Assembly (NCBI GenBank): GCA_946613885.1
Contig: CAMOGA010000002.1
Coordinates: 1 to 64,000 of the forward strand
Direction of reading: 5' to 3'
Length of the DNA stretch: 64,000 bases
Origin: an uncultured Pseudomonadota bacterium
GTDB lineage: Bacteria; Pseudomonadota; Alphaproteobacteria; Rs-D84
Below, piece after piece: positions 18,514 through 27,024 of the stretch. The notes under the pieces are model-generated. The model did not search any database. It was not told the origin of the DNA and was given only the letters and a program-made list of their open reading frames with translations. A program made the translations under genes and the position numbers. How positions within the stretch are numbered: the first letter of the stretch is position 1; the number at the start of each line of letters is the position of its first letter.

Positions 18514-19373
18514 GAATAGGTGTTTTTGGGGCAGGCGCATGGGGAACTGCATTGGCGTATACGTGTGCAAAATCTGGAAACGATGTTATCCATTGGGGGT
18601 TTAACGGTGTCTTTGACGGTATTCCAGACATAACACGCCCAGAAAATGTAATTCGCACAGATAATATGACGGATTTAAAAAATTGTGATTACTGGTTAAT
18701 TGTCACACCCTCTGCGTTTTTCAGAGAAACCACCCAAAAAATGCGCAATGTTTATAATAACCAACCGATTTTAATTTGCACCAAAGGTATGGAGGCAACA
18801 ACTGGTCAATTTATGTCTGAAATTTTAAATTCTGAAATTCCAGATTGTAAACATTTTGGGGTATTATCTGGCCCACAATTTGCGCACGAGGTTGCAACAG
18901 ATATTCCAACCGGCTCAACATTGGCTGGCGATAAAGAAATTCACTCAGGCGGCCACATCGCTTTATCAAAAATTTATTTACAAGACAGCAATGATATTAT
19001 TGGTGCACAAATTTGTGGTGTTGGTAAAAATGCTGTTTCGTTAATATCTGGATTTTTGACCGTAAAATCAAGTGGCGAAAATGAACGCGCATTAATGTTT
19101 ACCCGTGCATGGAACGAAATTTCTGAAATAGGTGTTAAAATGGGTGCAGAATATAAAACGTTTTTGGGATTATGCGGGGTAGGGGATTTGTTTTTATCCG
19201 CCACATCACCAACATCGCGTAATTTTTCTGCGGGTTTATCTATTGCACGTGGCGAACAATACACTGGCACAGTAGAAGGTATTTTTGCATTGCGCGGTTT
19301 AATCAAACGCGCACAAGAATTAAATATAAAAACACCCGTATTATGCGAAATGCAAACAAAAATGAAAATTTAA
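18510..19373 (+). CDS. gpsA: Glycerol-3-phosphate dehydrogenase [NAD(P)+]
   Basis: GpsA reduces dihydroxyacetone phosphate to sn-glycerol-3-phosphate for phospholipid synthesis. The protein (about 287 residues from MRIGVFGAGAWGTALAY) has the Rossmann GxGxWG loop, the VLSGPQFAHEV segment, the catalytic-Lys region GVGKNAVSLISG (about 171-182) and the GLCGVGDLFLSATS substrate motif. It is shorter than typical GpsA (about 330), mainly through trimmed loops. The ATG at 18510 overlaps the TPR gene stop; an earlier in-frame ATG at 18462 lies inside that gene and is unlikely. Confidence 0.95.
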   Translation: MRIGVFGAGAWGTALAYTCAKSGNDVIHWGFNGVFDGIPDITRPENVIRTDNMTDLKNCDYWLIVTPSAFFRETTQKMRNVYNNQPILICTKGMEATTGQFMSEILNSEIPDCKHFGVLSGPQFAHEVATDIPTGSTLAGDKEIHSGGHIALSKIYLQDSNDIIGAQICGVGKNAVSLISGFLTVKSSGENERALMFTRAWNEISEIGVKMGAEYKTFLGLCGVGDLFLSATSPTSRNFSAGLSIARGEQYTGTVEGIFALRGLIKRAQELNIKTPVLCEMQTKMKI

Positions 19374-19382
19374 AACATATTT

Positions 19383-19404
19383 CCCCCACACTGGGGGATT
19401 TTTT
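19383..19404 (+). terminator. Intrinsic terminator after gpsA
   Basis: CCCCC-ACACT-GGGGG is followed by ATTTTTT, nine bases after the gpsA stop. Confidence 0.75.
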
Positions 19405-19405
19405 G

Positions 19406-19433
19406 TTGCAAAATCATAAATATATTTTATAAT
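19406..19433 (+). promoter_or_regulatory. Putative pnp promoter
   Basis: TTGCAA (19406-19411) and TATAAT (19428-19433) are spaced 16 bp. This predicts a leader of about 110 nt ahead of pnp. Confidence 0.5.
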
Positions 19434-19444
19434 TCCGCATGCAG

Positions 19445-19511
19445 GCGAAGAAAGAATTGTTCTTTCTTGCATTTGTGTTCAAGAGTGCAAAAACGAATAA
19501 TTTTTCTTCGC
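19445..19511 (+). promoter_or_regulatory. Structured pnp leader with two alternative stems
   Basis: GCGAAGAAA (19445-19453) can pair with the distal TTTCTTCGC (19503-19511), enclosing a small TTGCA/TGCAA stem. Alternatively AAGAAAGAA (19448-19456) pairs locally with TTCTTTCTT (19460-19468). In Escherichia coli the pnp leader stem is cut by RNase III and lets PNPase repress its own synthesis. The position and structure suggest a comparable control here, which is inference. Confidence 0.5.
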
Positions 19512-19551
19512 AATTAAAAATAACATTTAAAATTAATTATGGAGAAAAAAT

Positions 19552-21714
19552 ATGTTTGGAATATTTAAAAAATCAGACGAACACGTCTTGAATAAACCTG
19601 TTGTTGTTGAATTTAAATACGGCAATGAAACTGTCAAATTAGAAACAGGTCGTTTTGCAAAACAGGCCACGGGTGCTGTTATGGCAACAATGGGTGAAAC
19701 AATGGTATTGGCAACTGTGTGTGCTGAAAAAACCGCGGTCGAGGGTCAAGATTTCTTTCCTTTGACTGTCGATTATCAAGAAAAATACGCATCATCCGGT
19801 CGTATTCCTGGTTCACGCGACAGACGTGAAGGCAAAGCCAGCACAAACGAAACATTAATCGCACGATTAATCGACAGACCAATACGTCCTTTGTTCCCAG
19901 AAACTTTTAAAAACAAAGTTCAAATAATTGCCCAGGTATTTTCTTACGACAAAAAAAATCAACCTGATATTTTGGCAATGATTGCATCCAGTGCCGCATT
20001 GGCTATTTCTGGTGTTCCGTTTGCTGGTCCAATTGGCGCAGCACGTGTTGGGTATATGGATGGTCAATATGTTTTAAACCCGTCTAAAAAAGACATTGAA
20101 GATTCACAAATGGATTTGGTTGTTGCCGCAACAAAAGATGGTGTGTTGATGGTAGAATCTGAAATCGGTGAATTGGATGAAAAAACAACATTAGGCGCGG
20201 TAAAATTTGGTTTTGATCAACAACAAACTGTTATCAACGCAATAAACGAATTGGTTAAAAAAGCGGGTAAAGAACGTTGGGCAATCCCAGAACACAGCGC
20301 AGAATACATCGCTATGGAACACGATTTTGAACAATTTGCTGGCGAAATAACTGATGCTTTGTTAATCAAAGAAAAATTGGTTCGTTTGGATACATTATCT
20401 GAAATTCATACGAAAGCCAAGGCACGTATTGCGGAATTATTCCCAGAAACAACAACAGCAACATCAACACTGGAATCATGGGCTGATGAAATTGTTGAAA
20501 ATATTACTGCACGTATTATGCGTGGAAATATTTTGGCTGGCAAACCGCGTATTGATGGCCGCGACACAAAAACAGTTCGTCCAATCGAAATTGAATTGGG
20601 TGTATTACCACGTGCACACGGTTCTGCGTTGTTCACACGTGGCGAAACTCAGGCGTTAGTATCGTTGACATTGGGTGGTGGTAAAGACGCTTTGCCAATT
20701 GAATCTTTGGACGGCGACAGCGAACGCGATTTCATTTTAAATTATAATTTCCCTGGGTTTTCTGTTGGCGAAGCCAAAGGATTAAAGGCCCCAGGTCGTC
20801 GTGAATTGGGACATGGTAATTTGGCATGGCGTGCCGTTCATCCAATGGTTCCAACACGCAGTGAATTTGATTATGTAATTCGTGTATGTTCCGATATTTT
20901 GGAATCAAACGGTTCTTCATCAATGGCAACAACATGTGGCGCAACATTGGCAATGATGGACGGGGGTGTTCCAATGAAACGTCCTGTTGCTGGTATCGCT
21001 ATGGGATTAATCAAAGAAGGCGATGATTACGCAATCTTGACAGATATTCTGGGTGACGAAGACCATTTGGGCGATATGGATTTCAAAGTGACTGGAACAA
21101 AAGACGGTATCACTGCATTACAAATGGATATCAAAATCACTTCCATCACATTTGAAATTATGGAACACGCATTAAGTCAGGCAAAAGATGGCCGTATGCA
21201 CATTTTGGGCAAGATTGAAAAGGCGATTAAAGCGCCACGCAAATCTGTATCTGAATATGCACCACAAACATATACAATGAAAATTAATCCAGACAAAGTG
21301 CGCGATGTTATTGGCAAGGGTGGCTCTGTAATTCAGGCATTAACACGTGAAACAAACACCCAAATTGAATTGGAAGACGATGGCAGTGTGAAAATTTTGG
21401 CTGTATCCAAAGAAGATGCAGATAACACAATCGCACGTATCAAAGAAATTGTCGCAGAACCAGAAATCGGCGAAATTTACGAAGGTGTTGTTTCTGGAAT
21501 CAAAGAATTTGGTTTATTCGTCAAAATTTTGAAAAATTTCGAATCCATGGTTCATATTTCTGAAATTACTGGCGAAAGAATCAAAAATATCGAAGATGCC
21601 GGATTCAAAGAAGGCGATAAAGTATATGTTCGTTATCTGGGTGCAGACAAACGTGGTAAAACACGTATGTCCATGGTTGGTATTGACCAAAAAACAGGTA
21701 AAGAAGTAAAATAA
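19552..21714 (+). CDS. pnp: Polyribonucleotide nucleotidyltransferase (PNPase)
   Basis: PNPase is the trimeric phosphorolytic 3'-5' exoribonuclease of the RNA degradosome. The 720-residue protein has two RNase PH domains (first with FFPLTVDYQEKYASSGRIPG; second with the catalytic region DGDSERDFILNYNFPGFSVGE cited within 420-445), a KH domain with VIGKGGSVIQ (about 580) and an S1 domain at the C-terminus (GEIYEGVVSGIKEFGLFV). A ribosome site TGGAGAAA precedes the ATG. rpsO is not adjacent. Confidence 0.98.
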   Translation: MFGIFKKSDEHVLNKPVVVEFKYGNETVKLETGRFAKQATGAVMATMGETMVLATVCAEKTAVEGQDFFPLTVDYQEKYASSGRIPGSRDRREGKASTNETLIARLIDRPIRPLFPETFKNKVQIIAQVFSYDKKNQPDILAMIASSAALAISGVPFAGPIGAARVGYMDGQYVLNPSKKDIEDSQMDLVVAATKDGVLMVESEIGELDEKTTLGAVKFGFDQQQTVINAINELVKKAGKERWAIPEHSAEYIAMEHDFEQFAGEITDALLIKEKLVRLDTLSEIHTKAKARIAELFPETTTATSTLESWADEIVENITARIMRGNILAGKPRIDGRDTKTVRPIEIELGVLPRAHGSALFTRGETQALVSLTLGGGKDALPIESLDGDSERDFILNYNFPGFSVGEAKGLKAPGRRELGHGNLAWRAVHPMVPTRSEFDYVIRVCSDILESNGSSSMATTCGATLAMMDGGVPMKRPVAGIAMGLIKEGDDYAILTDILGDEDHLGDMDFKVTGTKDGITALQMDIKITSITFEIMEHALSQAKDGRMHILGKIEKAIKAPRKSVSEYAPQTYTMKINPDKVRDVIGKGGSVIQALTRETNTQIELEDDGSVKILAVSKEDADNTIARIKEIVAEPEIGEIYEGVVSGIKEFGLFVKILKNFESMVHISEITGERIKNIEDAGFKEGDKVYVRYLGADKRGKTRMSMVGIDQKTGKEVK

Positions 21715-21731
21715 ACATATAGGATATTTGT

Positions 21732-22094
21732 ATGTCAGAAACCAATACAAACAGATTACAATGGACAGATAAAGATTGGGCAACCTATTTGGGTTGTCCA
21801 ATTAAAAAAATCCAAGAATACAAAAATATTCTGGATAAAAATTTTGTGATGGCAATTGAATGTGATAAAAATTCAGGTAAATATTTTATGGCTGTATATC
21901 GTTATGATATTGCACCATCTGGATTTCAAAGATTACAATTATTGCTGTCTGGAAAAAAACAATTTGACAATGTCACAACGGCATTACAGGACACAAACAG
22001 AATAATTTCGAAAATGGAATTAAATGATTTTTATGCAAAACAACTCAATATGCCAAAACAGGCAATTCAAATGATGTTAATACGTGAAAACTAG
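21732..22094 (+). CDS. Small conserved-looking hypothetical protein
   Basis: The 120-residue soluble protein lies 17 bp after pnp with a good ribosome site (AGGAT) and 10 bp before ybaB, so it is part of the same transcription unit. It has no signal peptide or membrane segment. Its composition is ordinary with several aromatic residues (LQWTDKDWATYLGC), followed by a predicted helical C-terminal half. I do not recognise a family. Placement next to ybaB suggests a nucleic-acid context but proves nothing. Confidence 0.7.
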   Translation: MSETNTNRLQWTDKDWATYLGCPIKKIQEYKNILDKNFVMAIECDKNSGKYFMAVYRYDIAPSGFQRLQLLLSGKKQFDNVTTALQDTNRIISKMELNDFYAKQLNMPKQAIQMMLIREN

Positions 22095-22104
22095 GGGGGT
22101 ACAC

Positions 22105-22398
22105 ATGGATATGGAAACATTGATGGCCCAGGCACAAGACCTGCAAACAAAAATATCATCTGCCCAAGACGAATTGGCACAAAAACGTGTCAAAGGAATT
22201 GCTGGGGATGGTGCGGTTGTGGTTGATATGACTGGGAAATACGATATTATTTCTGTTAATATTAATCCCAAGGCAATGTCTGTTGATGCCCCAACATTAT
22301 CACAAATGGTTGCCGATGCATATCGTGATGCCAAAGAAAAAGCAGATATTTTGATTGATAAAACAATGTCTGCAATAACCGGCGAAATGTCAGAATAG
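22105..22398 (+). CDS. ybaB: YbaB/EbfC nucleoid-associated protein
   Basis: This small dimeric DNA-binding protein family usually sits between dnaX and recR. The product (97 residues from MDMETLMAQAQDLQ) fits: an N-terminal helix, then the core with GDGAVVVDMTGKYDI, ISVNINPKAM and a C-terminal helix (MVADAYRDAKEKAD). I prefer the ATG at 22105, 5 bp after AGGGGGG, to the one at 22084, which overlaps the preceding gene. Neither dnaX nor recR is nearby. Confidence 0.9.
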   Translation: MDMETLMAQAQDLQTKISSAQDELAQKRVKGIAGDGAVVVDMTGKYDIISVNINPKAMSVDAPTLSQMVADAYRDAKEKADILIDKTMSAITGEMSE

Positions 22399-22406
22399 GG
22401 CAACAA

Positions 22407-22441
22407 TATATTTTTTCTGGACAAAAGAAAAAAATATATTA
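22407..22441 (+). terminator. AT-rich hairpin after ybaB
   Basis: AATATATTTTTTC pairs with GAAAAAAATATATT around a short loop, beginning eight bases after the ybaB stop. It could end the pnp-ybaB transcript. It overlaps the likely tRNA-Val promoter. Confidence 0.4.
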
Positions 22442-22448
22442 TTATTAT
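22418..22448 (+). promoter_or_regulatory. Putative tRNA-Val promoter
   Basis: TGGACA (22418-22423, one mismatch to TTGACA) is followed after 17-19 bp by ATTATT/TATTAT (22441-22448), about 12 bp before the tRNA 5' end. Confidence 0.4.
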
Positions 22449-22459
22449 ACGCACGTTCT

Positions 22460-22536
22460 GGATGTTTAGCTCAGTTGGCTAGAGCATCTGCTTTACACGC
22501 AGAGGGTCAGGGGTTCGAGTCCCTTAACATCCACCA
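22460..22536 (+). tRNA. tRNA-Val (anticodon TAC)
   Basis: A 77-nt cloverleaf: acceptor GGATGTT/AACATCC, D arm GCTC/GAGC, anticodon arm TCTGC-TTTACAC-GCAGA with anticodon TAC, T arm AGGGG-TTCGAGT-CCCTT, and encoded CCA at 22534-22536. The last 21 bases of this gene are repeated twice more downstream. Confidence 0.97.
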
Positions 22537-22883
22537 AAAATTAACCACGTTCATCGTGGTTTTATTTTTGGCATGGTATGTTTGGACGAGAACCATGTTC
22601 GACAAGCAGTAGATTTCACAAACGCAGTGCAGTGAAATCGTCACGATTGCCGCGCAGGCATTTATGCCGAGCGAGTCCCTTAACATCCACCAAAAATTAA
22701 CCACGTTCATCGTGGTTTTATTTTTGGCATGGTATGTTTGGACGAGAACCATGTTCGACAAGCAGTAGATTTCACAAACGCAGTGCAGTGAAATCGTCAC
22801 GATTGCCGCGCAGGCATTTATGCCGAGCGAGTCCCTTAACATCCACCAAAAATTAACCACGTTTATCGTGGTTTTATTTTTAG
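22516..22883 (+). repeat. 156-bp tandem repeats, each containing the 3' end of tRNA-Val
   Basis: Units at 22516-22671 and 22672-22827 look identical over 156 bp, and a third partial unit runs from 22828 to about 22881. Each begins with the T-loop-to-CCA 3' end of the tRNA (21 bases), followed by a terminator hairpin (AACCACG/CGTGGTT). A GC-richer segment then ends in a GGCAT-TT-ATGCC hairpin. The layout closely matches the E. coli tyrT locus, where 178-bp repeats carry the last 19 bp of tRNA-Tyr and give the rtT RNA. No protein-coding evidence is seen on either strand. Confidence 0.92.
22543..22568 (+). terminator. tRNA-Val terminator (repeated in each 156-bp unit)
   Basis: AACCACG-TTCAT-CGTGGTT is followed by TTATTTTT. 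Equivalent hairpins recur one and two periods downstream, near 22699 and 22855; the last has a one-base loop change. Confidence 0.7.
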
Positions 22884-22902
22884 TAAAAAATGTATTTTTT
22901 TC

Positions 22903-22931
22903 TTGATTTTTGGTAATTTTGATACAATAAT
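22903..22931 (+). promoter_or_regulatory. Putative nusA promoter
   Basis: TTGATT (22903-22908) and AATAAT (22926-22931) are 17 bp apart, about 90 bp before nusA, immediately after the last tRNA-Val repeat. The -10 match is weak. Confidence 0.35.
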
Positions 22932-22958
22932 ACAAATATGTTCTTAAAATAAAATTTT

Positions 22959-22984
22959 AAGGGCGGGGCGAAAACCCCGCCCTT
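22959..22984 (+). promoter_or_regulatory. Very stable hairpin in the nusA leader
   Basis: GGGCGGGG-CGAAAA-CCCCGCCC with A/T extensions is a perfect GC stem in an AT-rich region, 36 bp before the nusA ATG. It is followed only by TTTCGATAAAA, so it is a poor simple terminator. It could be an attenuator, a pause site or a processing boundary. Confidence 0.55.
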
Positions 22985-23019
22985 TCGATAAAAAGGCAAA
23001 AACGCTAAGGAGTACAGAC

Positions 23020-24564
23020 ATGTCTTTTGAATCTATGCCACGTCAGGATTTATTATTGGCCATTGATGCTTTGGCCCAAGAAAAAATGATAGACCGCGAA
23101 ACCGTTATTGAATCTTTAGAGGCGGCAATCGCAAAAATTGCAAAACATAAATACGGCGAAGAATTTAACATCGTTGCAAATATTGATCGTAAAAACGGTT
23201 CAATTCATGTTAAACGTTTGTTCGAAGTTATTTCTTCCCCAGAAGACAAAGGCGAAGATTACAATCCAAACACTATGTTAACAGTGGAACATGCAAAAAA
23301 ATATGCCAAAAATCCAAGTGTTGGCGATATCGTTGAAGATATATTGCCAGAACCAGAATTTGGTCGTATGGCTTTCCAAACTGCGCGTCAAATAATGTCT
23401 GCACGTGTACGTGACGCTGAAAAAGGTCATCAATATGAAGAATTCAAAGATAATATTGGTGACATCGTCAGTGGTGTTGTAAAACGTATTGAATTTGGCA
23501 GTGTTTATGTTGACATCAACGGCAAAGCCGAAGGTTATATTAAAAACACAGAATTAATCCCAGGCGAACGTTTGGCGGTTGGCGATCGTGTTCGTGCATT
23601 GATTATGGATGTGACACGTTCTAATTCTGGACCACAAATCTTTTTAACCAGAACACATCCAATGTTCATGGAAAAATTATTTACCCAGGAAGTACCTGAA
23701 ATTTACGAGGGTGTAATTAAAATTAAATCTGTAGCACGCGCACCTGGTTCACATGCCAAGATTGCTGTTGAAACATCTGACCCATCTATTGATGCAGTTG
23801 GTATGACTGTTGGTATCAAAGGAACACGTATTCAACCTGTTATCAACGAATGTCAGGGCGAAAAGATTGATGTTATTTTGTATTCAGAAGATCCAGCGGT
23901 ATTTATTGTCAACGCAATGCAACCTGCCAAGGTAGCAAAAATCATTGTTGACGAAGACACCCATACTGCGGCGGTGGTTGTCACAGAAGATCAACAATCT
24001 TTGGCAATCGGTCGTCGTGGTCAAAATGTTCGTTTGGCATCTCAATTAACTGGATGGAATATTGACGTTATGAGCGAAGCCGAAGAACAAGAACGTCGTG
24101 CAAAAGAATTCAAAGAAAAAACTGAATTGTTTACCAGTGCGCTGGATGTTGATGAAACAATTGCTCAATTGTTAATCACAGAAGGTTTCAGAACAATCGA
24201 AGAAATTGCATATGTTGAAAAATCAGAATTGGAATCTATCGAAGGATTCAATACCGAATTGGCAACAGAATTACAAAATCGTGCAAAATCATATTTAACA
24301 AAAATAGAACAAGATTATTTTGACAATGGACATAAAAATGGAATGTCTGATGATTTGTTGAAATTTGATTTCATCAAACGTCCAATTATTATGAAATTGG
24401 GTGAAAATGGAATAAAATCTTTATCTGATTTGGCTGATTTGGCATCTGATGAATTGGTCGAAATTTTGGGTGAAGACAATATGTCTCCACGTCTGGCAGA
24501 ACGTGTTATAATGAAGGCACGTGAAATCGCATATGGTATTGTCCAGGACGAGGATGCAGAATAA
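23020..24564 (+). CDS. nusA: Transcription termination/antitermination factor NusA
   Basis: NusA binds RNA polymerase and modulates pausing, termination and antitermination. The 514-residue protein has the N-terminal polymerase-binding domain, an S1 domain (GDIVSGVVKRIEFGSVYVDI, about 145-164), KH1 and KH2 (AVGMTVGIKGTRIQPVINEC; SLAIGRRGQNVRLASQLTG) and C-terminal acidic HhH repeats of alphaproteobacterial type. rimP, normally upstream, and the YlxR gene, normally between nusA and infB, are both absent. Ribosome site AAGGAG. Confidence 0.97.
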   Translation: MSFESMPRQDLLLAIDALAQEKMIDRETVIESLEAAIAKIAKHKYGEEFNIVANIDRKNGSIHVKRLFEVISSPEDKGEDYNPNTMLTVEHAKKYAKNPSVGDIVEDILPEPEFGRMAFQTARQIMSARVRDAEKGHQYEEFKDNIGDIVSGVVKRIEFGSVYVDINGKAEGYIKNTELIPGERLAVGDRVRALIMDVTRSNSGPQIFLTRTHPMFMEKLFTQEVPEIYEGVIKIKSVARAPGSHAKIAVETSDPSIDAVGMTVGIKGTRIQPVINECQGEKIDVILYSEDPAVFIVNAMQPAKVAKIIVDEDTHTAAVVVTEDQQSLAIGRRGQNVRLASQLTGWNIDVMSEAEEQERRAKEFKEKTELFTSALDVDETIAQLLITEGFRTIEEIAYVEKSELESIEGFNTELATELQNRAKSYLTKIEQDYFDNGHKNGMSDDLLKFDFIKRPIIMKLGENGIKSLSDLADLASDELVEILGEDNMSPRLAERVIMKAREIAYGIVQDEDAE

Positions 24565-24584
24565 AACATAACAAAGGTTGAAAT

Positions 24585-26990
24585 ATGGCAACATTAACAT
24601 TGGGAAAATCTGTAACTGTCGGTGCAGTGCAAAGTAAAAAGGGTGATGCAGTATTCGTAGAACGCCGTCGGCGCATTGTTGCCCCAGGCAGCAAGGAATT
24701 ACGTGAAGAACCAAAAAAGGTCGAAACTGTTCACAGTGCTGCTGATGAAAAATTGCGCGCTGTGTTGGCTGCTGCCAAGGCCAGAGAAGAAGAACGCAAA
24801 AAACGCGAAGCCGAAGAAGCCGCCGCACGCGCCGCACGCGAGGCAGAAATTGAACGCGAAAACCGCGAATACGAAGCCGTCAAAGAACAATTGGCACAAC
24901 GTGAAAATGTCCCAGAAGAACAACCACAAAACGTTGAAGAAATTGTTAATGTTGTTCCACGTGAAAATACTCACGATCAACGCAAAAACAATCAAACACA
25001 ACAAAATCGCAACAATCGTCGTGATAACGATGATGAAATGCGTAGTGTAAAACAAAATCGTTTCAAAAAGGACTTTAAAAAGGGCGGAAAGATTTCTATC
25101 CACGATATTGTTATTGGTGGTGGTGAAGATGATGATGACGATGAAATTGGATTGCGTGGTGCAAACCGCAGACGCAGCGAGGCATCTTTAAAACGTTTCC
25201 GTGAAAAGGCACGTGCTGTATTTACTGCCCCACAAAAAGTAGAACATATTGTCACATTGGGCGACACGATAACTGTCAAAGATTTGGCGGCTGCGATGGC
25301 TGAAAAGGTTGGCAATGTTATCAAAAAATTGATGGAAATGGGCATGATGGCATCACAAAACCAATCTATTGATGCAGATACAGCCGAATTAATCGCAACA
25401 GAATTTGGTGCAACTGTAAAACGTGTTGATGTAAAACCTTATGCCAATATTTTGGAAGAACAACCACACCCAGACAGATTACAACCGCGTGCACCTGTGG
25501 TGACTGTTGTGGGACACGTTGACCATGGTAAAACATCTTTGTTGGATGCGTTTCGTAACGCAAATGTTGCCGCCGGCGAAGCAGGTGGAATCACTCAACA
25601 TATTTCATCATACGAAGTTAAAACAAAATCTGGTGCAGTAATCACTTTCTTGGATACACCGGGCCACGAAACATTTACTGCGATGCGTGCGCGTGGTGCA
25701 CAAATGGCAGATATTGTCGTTTTAGTTGTTGCGGCAAACGATTCAATTATGCCACAAACAATAGAAGCGATTAATCACATCCGCGCTGCACACGTTCCGT
25801 TTATTGTTGCAATAAACAAATGCGATTTGCCTGAGGCAGACCCTCAACGTGTAAAAACAGACCTGTTGCAACAAGAAGTCCAGGTTGAAGAAATGGGTGG
25901 CGATATTCAATGTGTTGAAATATCTGCAAAAACAAAAATGGGTCTGGATAAATTAGAAGAAGCAATTTTATTACAGGCAGAAATTATGGATTTAAAAGCA
26001 GACCCTGATATGTTGGCATCCGCATTTGTAGTAGAGGCAAAAATGGAAAAAGGCCTGGGCGCGGTTGCAACTGTTTTAATGCGTCAGGGAACATTATCTG
26101 TTGGTGATGTGTTTGTTGTTGGCGAAACATTTGGACGTGTTCGCGGTTTGATAAATTCAAATGGCGTGCGTGTTAAATCTGTAAAACCGGGTCAACCGGC
26201 AATGGTTTTAGGATTGGAATCTGTCCCATCTGCAGGTGATGAATTACACGTTATGGAAAACGAAGCACAAACACGTGAAGTTGCTGCATATCGCGTTCAA
26301 AAAGCAAAAGACAAAGCGAACGCAGTTAAACGTTCATCTTTGGAAGAATTGTTTGCAAAACGCGATGAAACAAAAAAATTAACATTGCCAATTATTTTAC
26401 GTGCAGACGTTCAAGGTTCTGTTGAGGCAATTTCTGATATGTTGCGTGGATTTAACTCTGACAAAGCAGCGGTTGAATTATTGTCTGCCGGTGTCGGTCA
26501 AATTACCGAAGGTGATATACGTTTGGCTACTGCATCTGGGGCGGTTATAATTGCGTTTAATGTTCGTGGTGATTCTGCGGTTCGTGATATGGCACGCAAA
26601 AATAATGTGGATATTCGTTATCACAGTGTTGTATATCGTATTACAGATGAAATCAAAGAAATATTATCTGGTAAATTGGCACCTGAAAAACGTGAAAACT
26701 TTATCGGATATGCCGATGTTATCGCATTATTCACAGTTGGCAAAGGCACACGTGTCGCGGGTTGTCGTGTCAGCGAAGGCACAATTAAAAAATCTGCATT
26801 TGTACGTCTGTTGCGCAACAATGTTGTGATTTATGACGGTAAAATTGGTGAATTAAGACGTGAAAAGAACGAAGTTAACGAAGTATCAAACGGTGTTGAA
26901 TTCGGTATGAGTTTTGATAAATACAATGACTTAAAAGAAGGCGACCGTGTTGAATGTTACGAGGTTCAAGAAGTTCGCGCACAATTATAA
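24585..26990 (+). CDS. infB: Translation initiation factor IF-2
   Basis: IF-2 is the GTPase that delivers initiator tRNA to the 30S subunit. The 801-residue protein has a charged N-terminal region rich in Glu/Arg/Ala (about 55-125) and an IF2 N-domain. The G domain carries [10 protein letters not shown] (about 312-321), DTPGHETF and NKCDLP, followed by the C-terminal fMet-tRNA-binding domains. It directly follows nusA (20 bp) and ends at an intrinsic terminator. Confidence 0.98.
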   Translation: MATLTLGKSVTVGAVQSKKGDAVFVERRRRIVAPGSKELREEPKKVETVHSAADEKLRAVLAAAKAREEERKKREAEEAAARAAREAEIERENREYEAVKEQLAQRENVPEEQPQNVEEIVNVVPRENTHDQRKNNQTQQNRNNRRDNDDEMRSVKQNRFKKDFKKGGKISIHDIVIGGGEDDDDDEIGLRGANRRRSEASLKRFREKARAVFTAPQKVEHIVTLGDTITVKDLAAAMAEKVGNVIKKLMEMGMMASQNQSIDADTAELIATEFGATVKRVDVKPYANILEEQPHPDRLQPRAPVVTVVGHVDHGKTSLLDAFRNANVAAGEAGGITQHISSYEVKTKSGAVITFLDTPGHETFTAMRARGAQMADIVVLVVAANDSIMPQTIEAINHIRAAHVPFIVAINKCDLPEADPQRVKTDLLQQEVQVEEMGGDIQCVEISAKTKMGLDKLEEAILLQAEIMDLKADPDMLASAFVVEAKMEKGLGAVATVLMRQGTLSVGDVFVVGETFGRVRGLINSNGVRVKSVKPGQPAMVLGLESVPSAGDELHVMENEAQTREVAAYRVQKAKDKANAVKRSSLEELFAKRDETKKLTLPIILRADVQGSVEAISDMLRGFNSDKAAVELLSAGVGQITEGDIRLATASGAVIIAFNVRGDSAVRDMARKNNVDIRYHSVVYRITDEIKEILSGKLAPEKRENFIGYADVIALFTVGKGTRVAGCRVSEGTIKKSAFVRLLRNNVVIYDGKIGELRREKNEVNEVSNGVEFGMSFDKYNDLKEGDRVECYEVQEVRAQL

Positions 26991-27000
26991 ACACATAAAA

Positions 27001-27020
27001 AAACGCCCGTTTGGGCGTTT
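27001..27020. terminator. Bidirectional terminator between infB and pheT
   Basis: AAACGCCC-GTTT-GGGCGTTT is flanked by an A-tract and a T-tract, 10 bp after the infB stop and 4 bp before the pheT stop. Confidence 0.9.
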
Positions 27021-27024
27021 TTTT

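Noticed and set aside
22516..22883. CRISPR array or phage attachment repeat
   Set aside because: Units are 156 bp and contiguous with no spacers and no cas or integrase genes; the tRNA 3' ends explain the repeats.
22507..22935. A long minus-strand open frame across the tRNA-Val repeats
   Set aside because: It is a translation of the tRNA 3' end and tandem repeats, with repeated peptide units and no ribosome site; the RNA repeat explanation is better.
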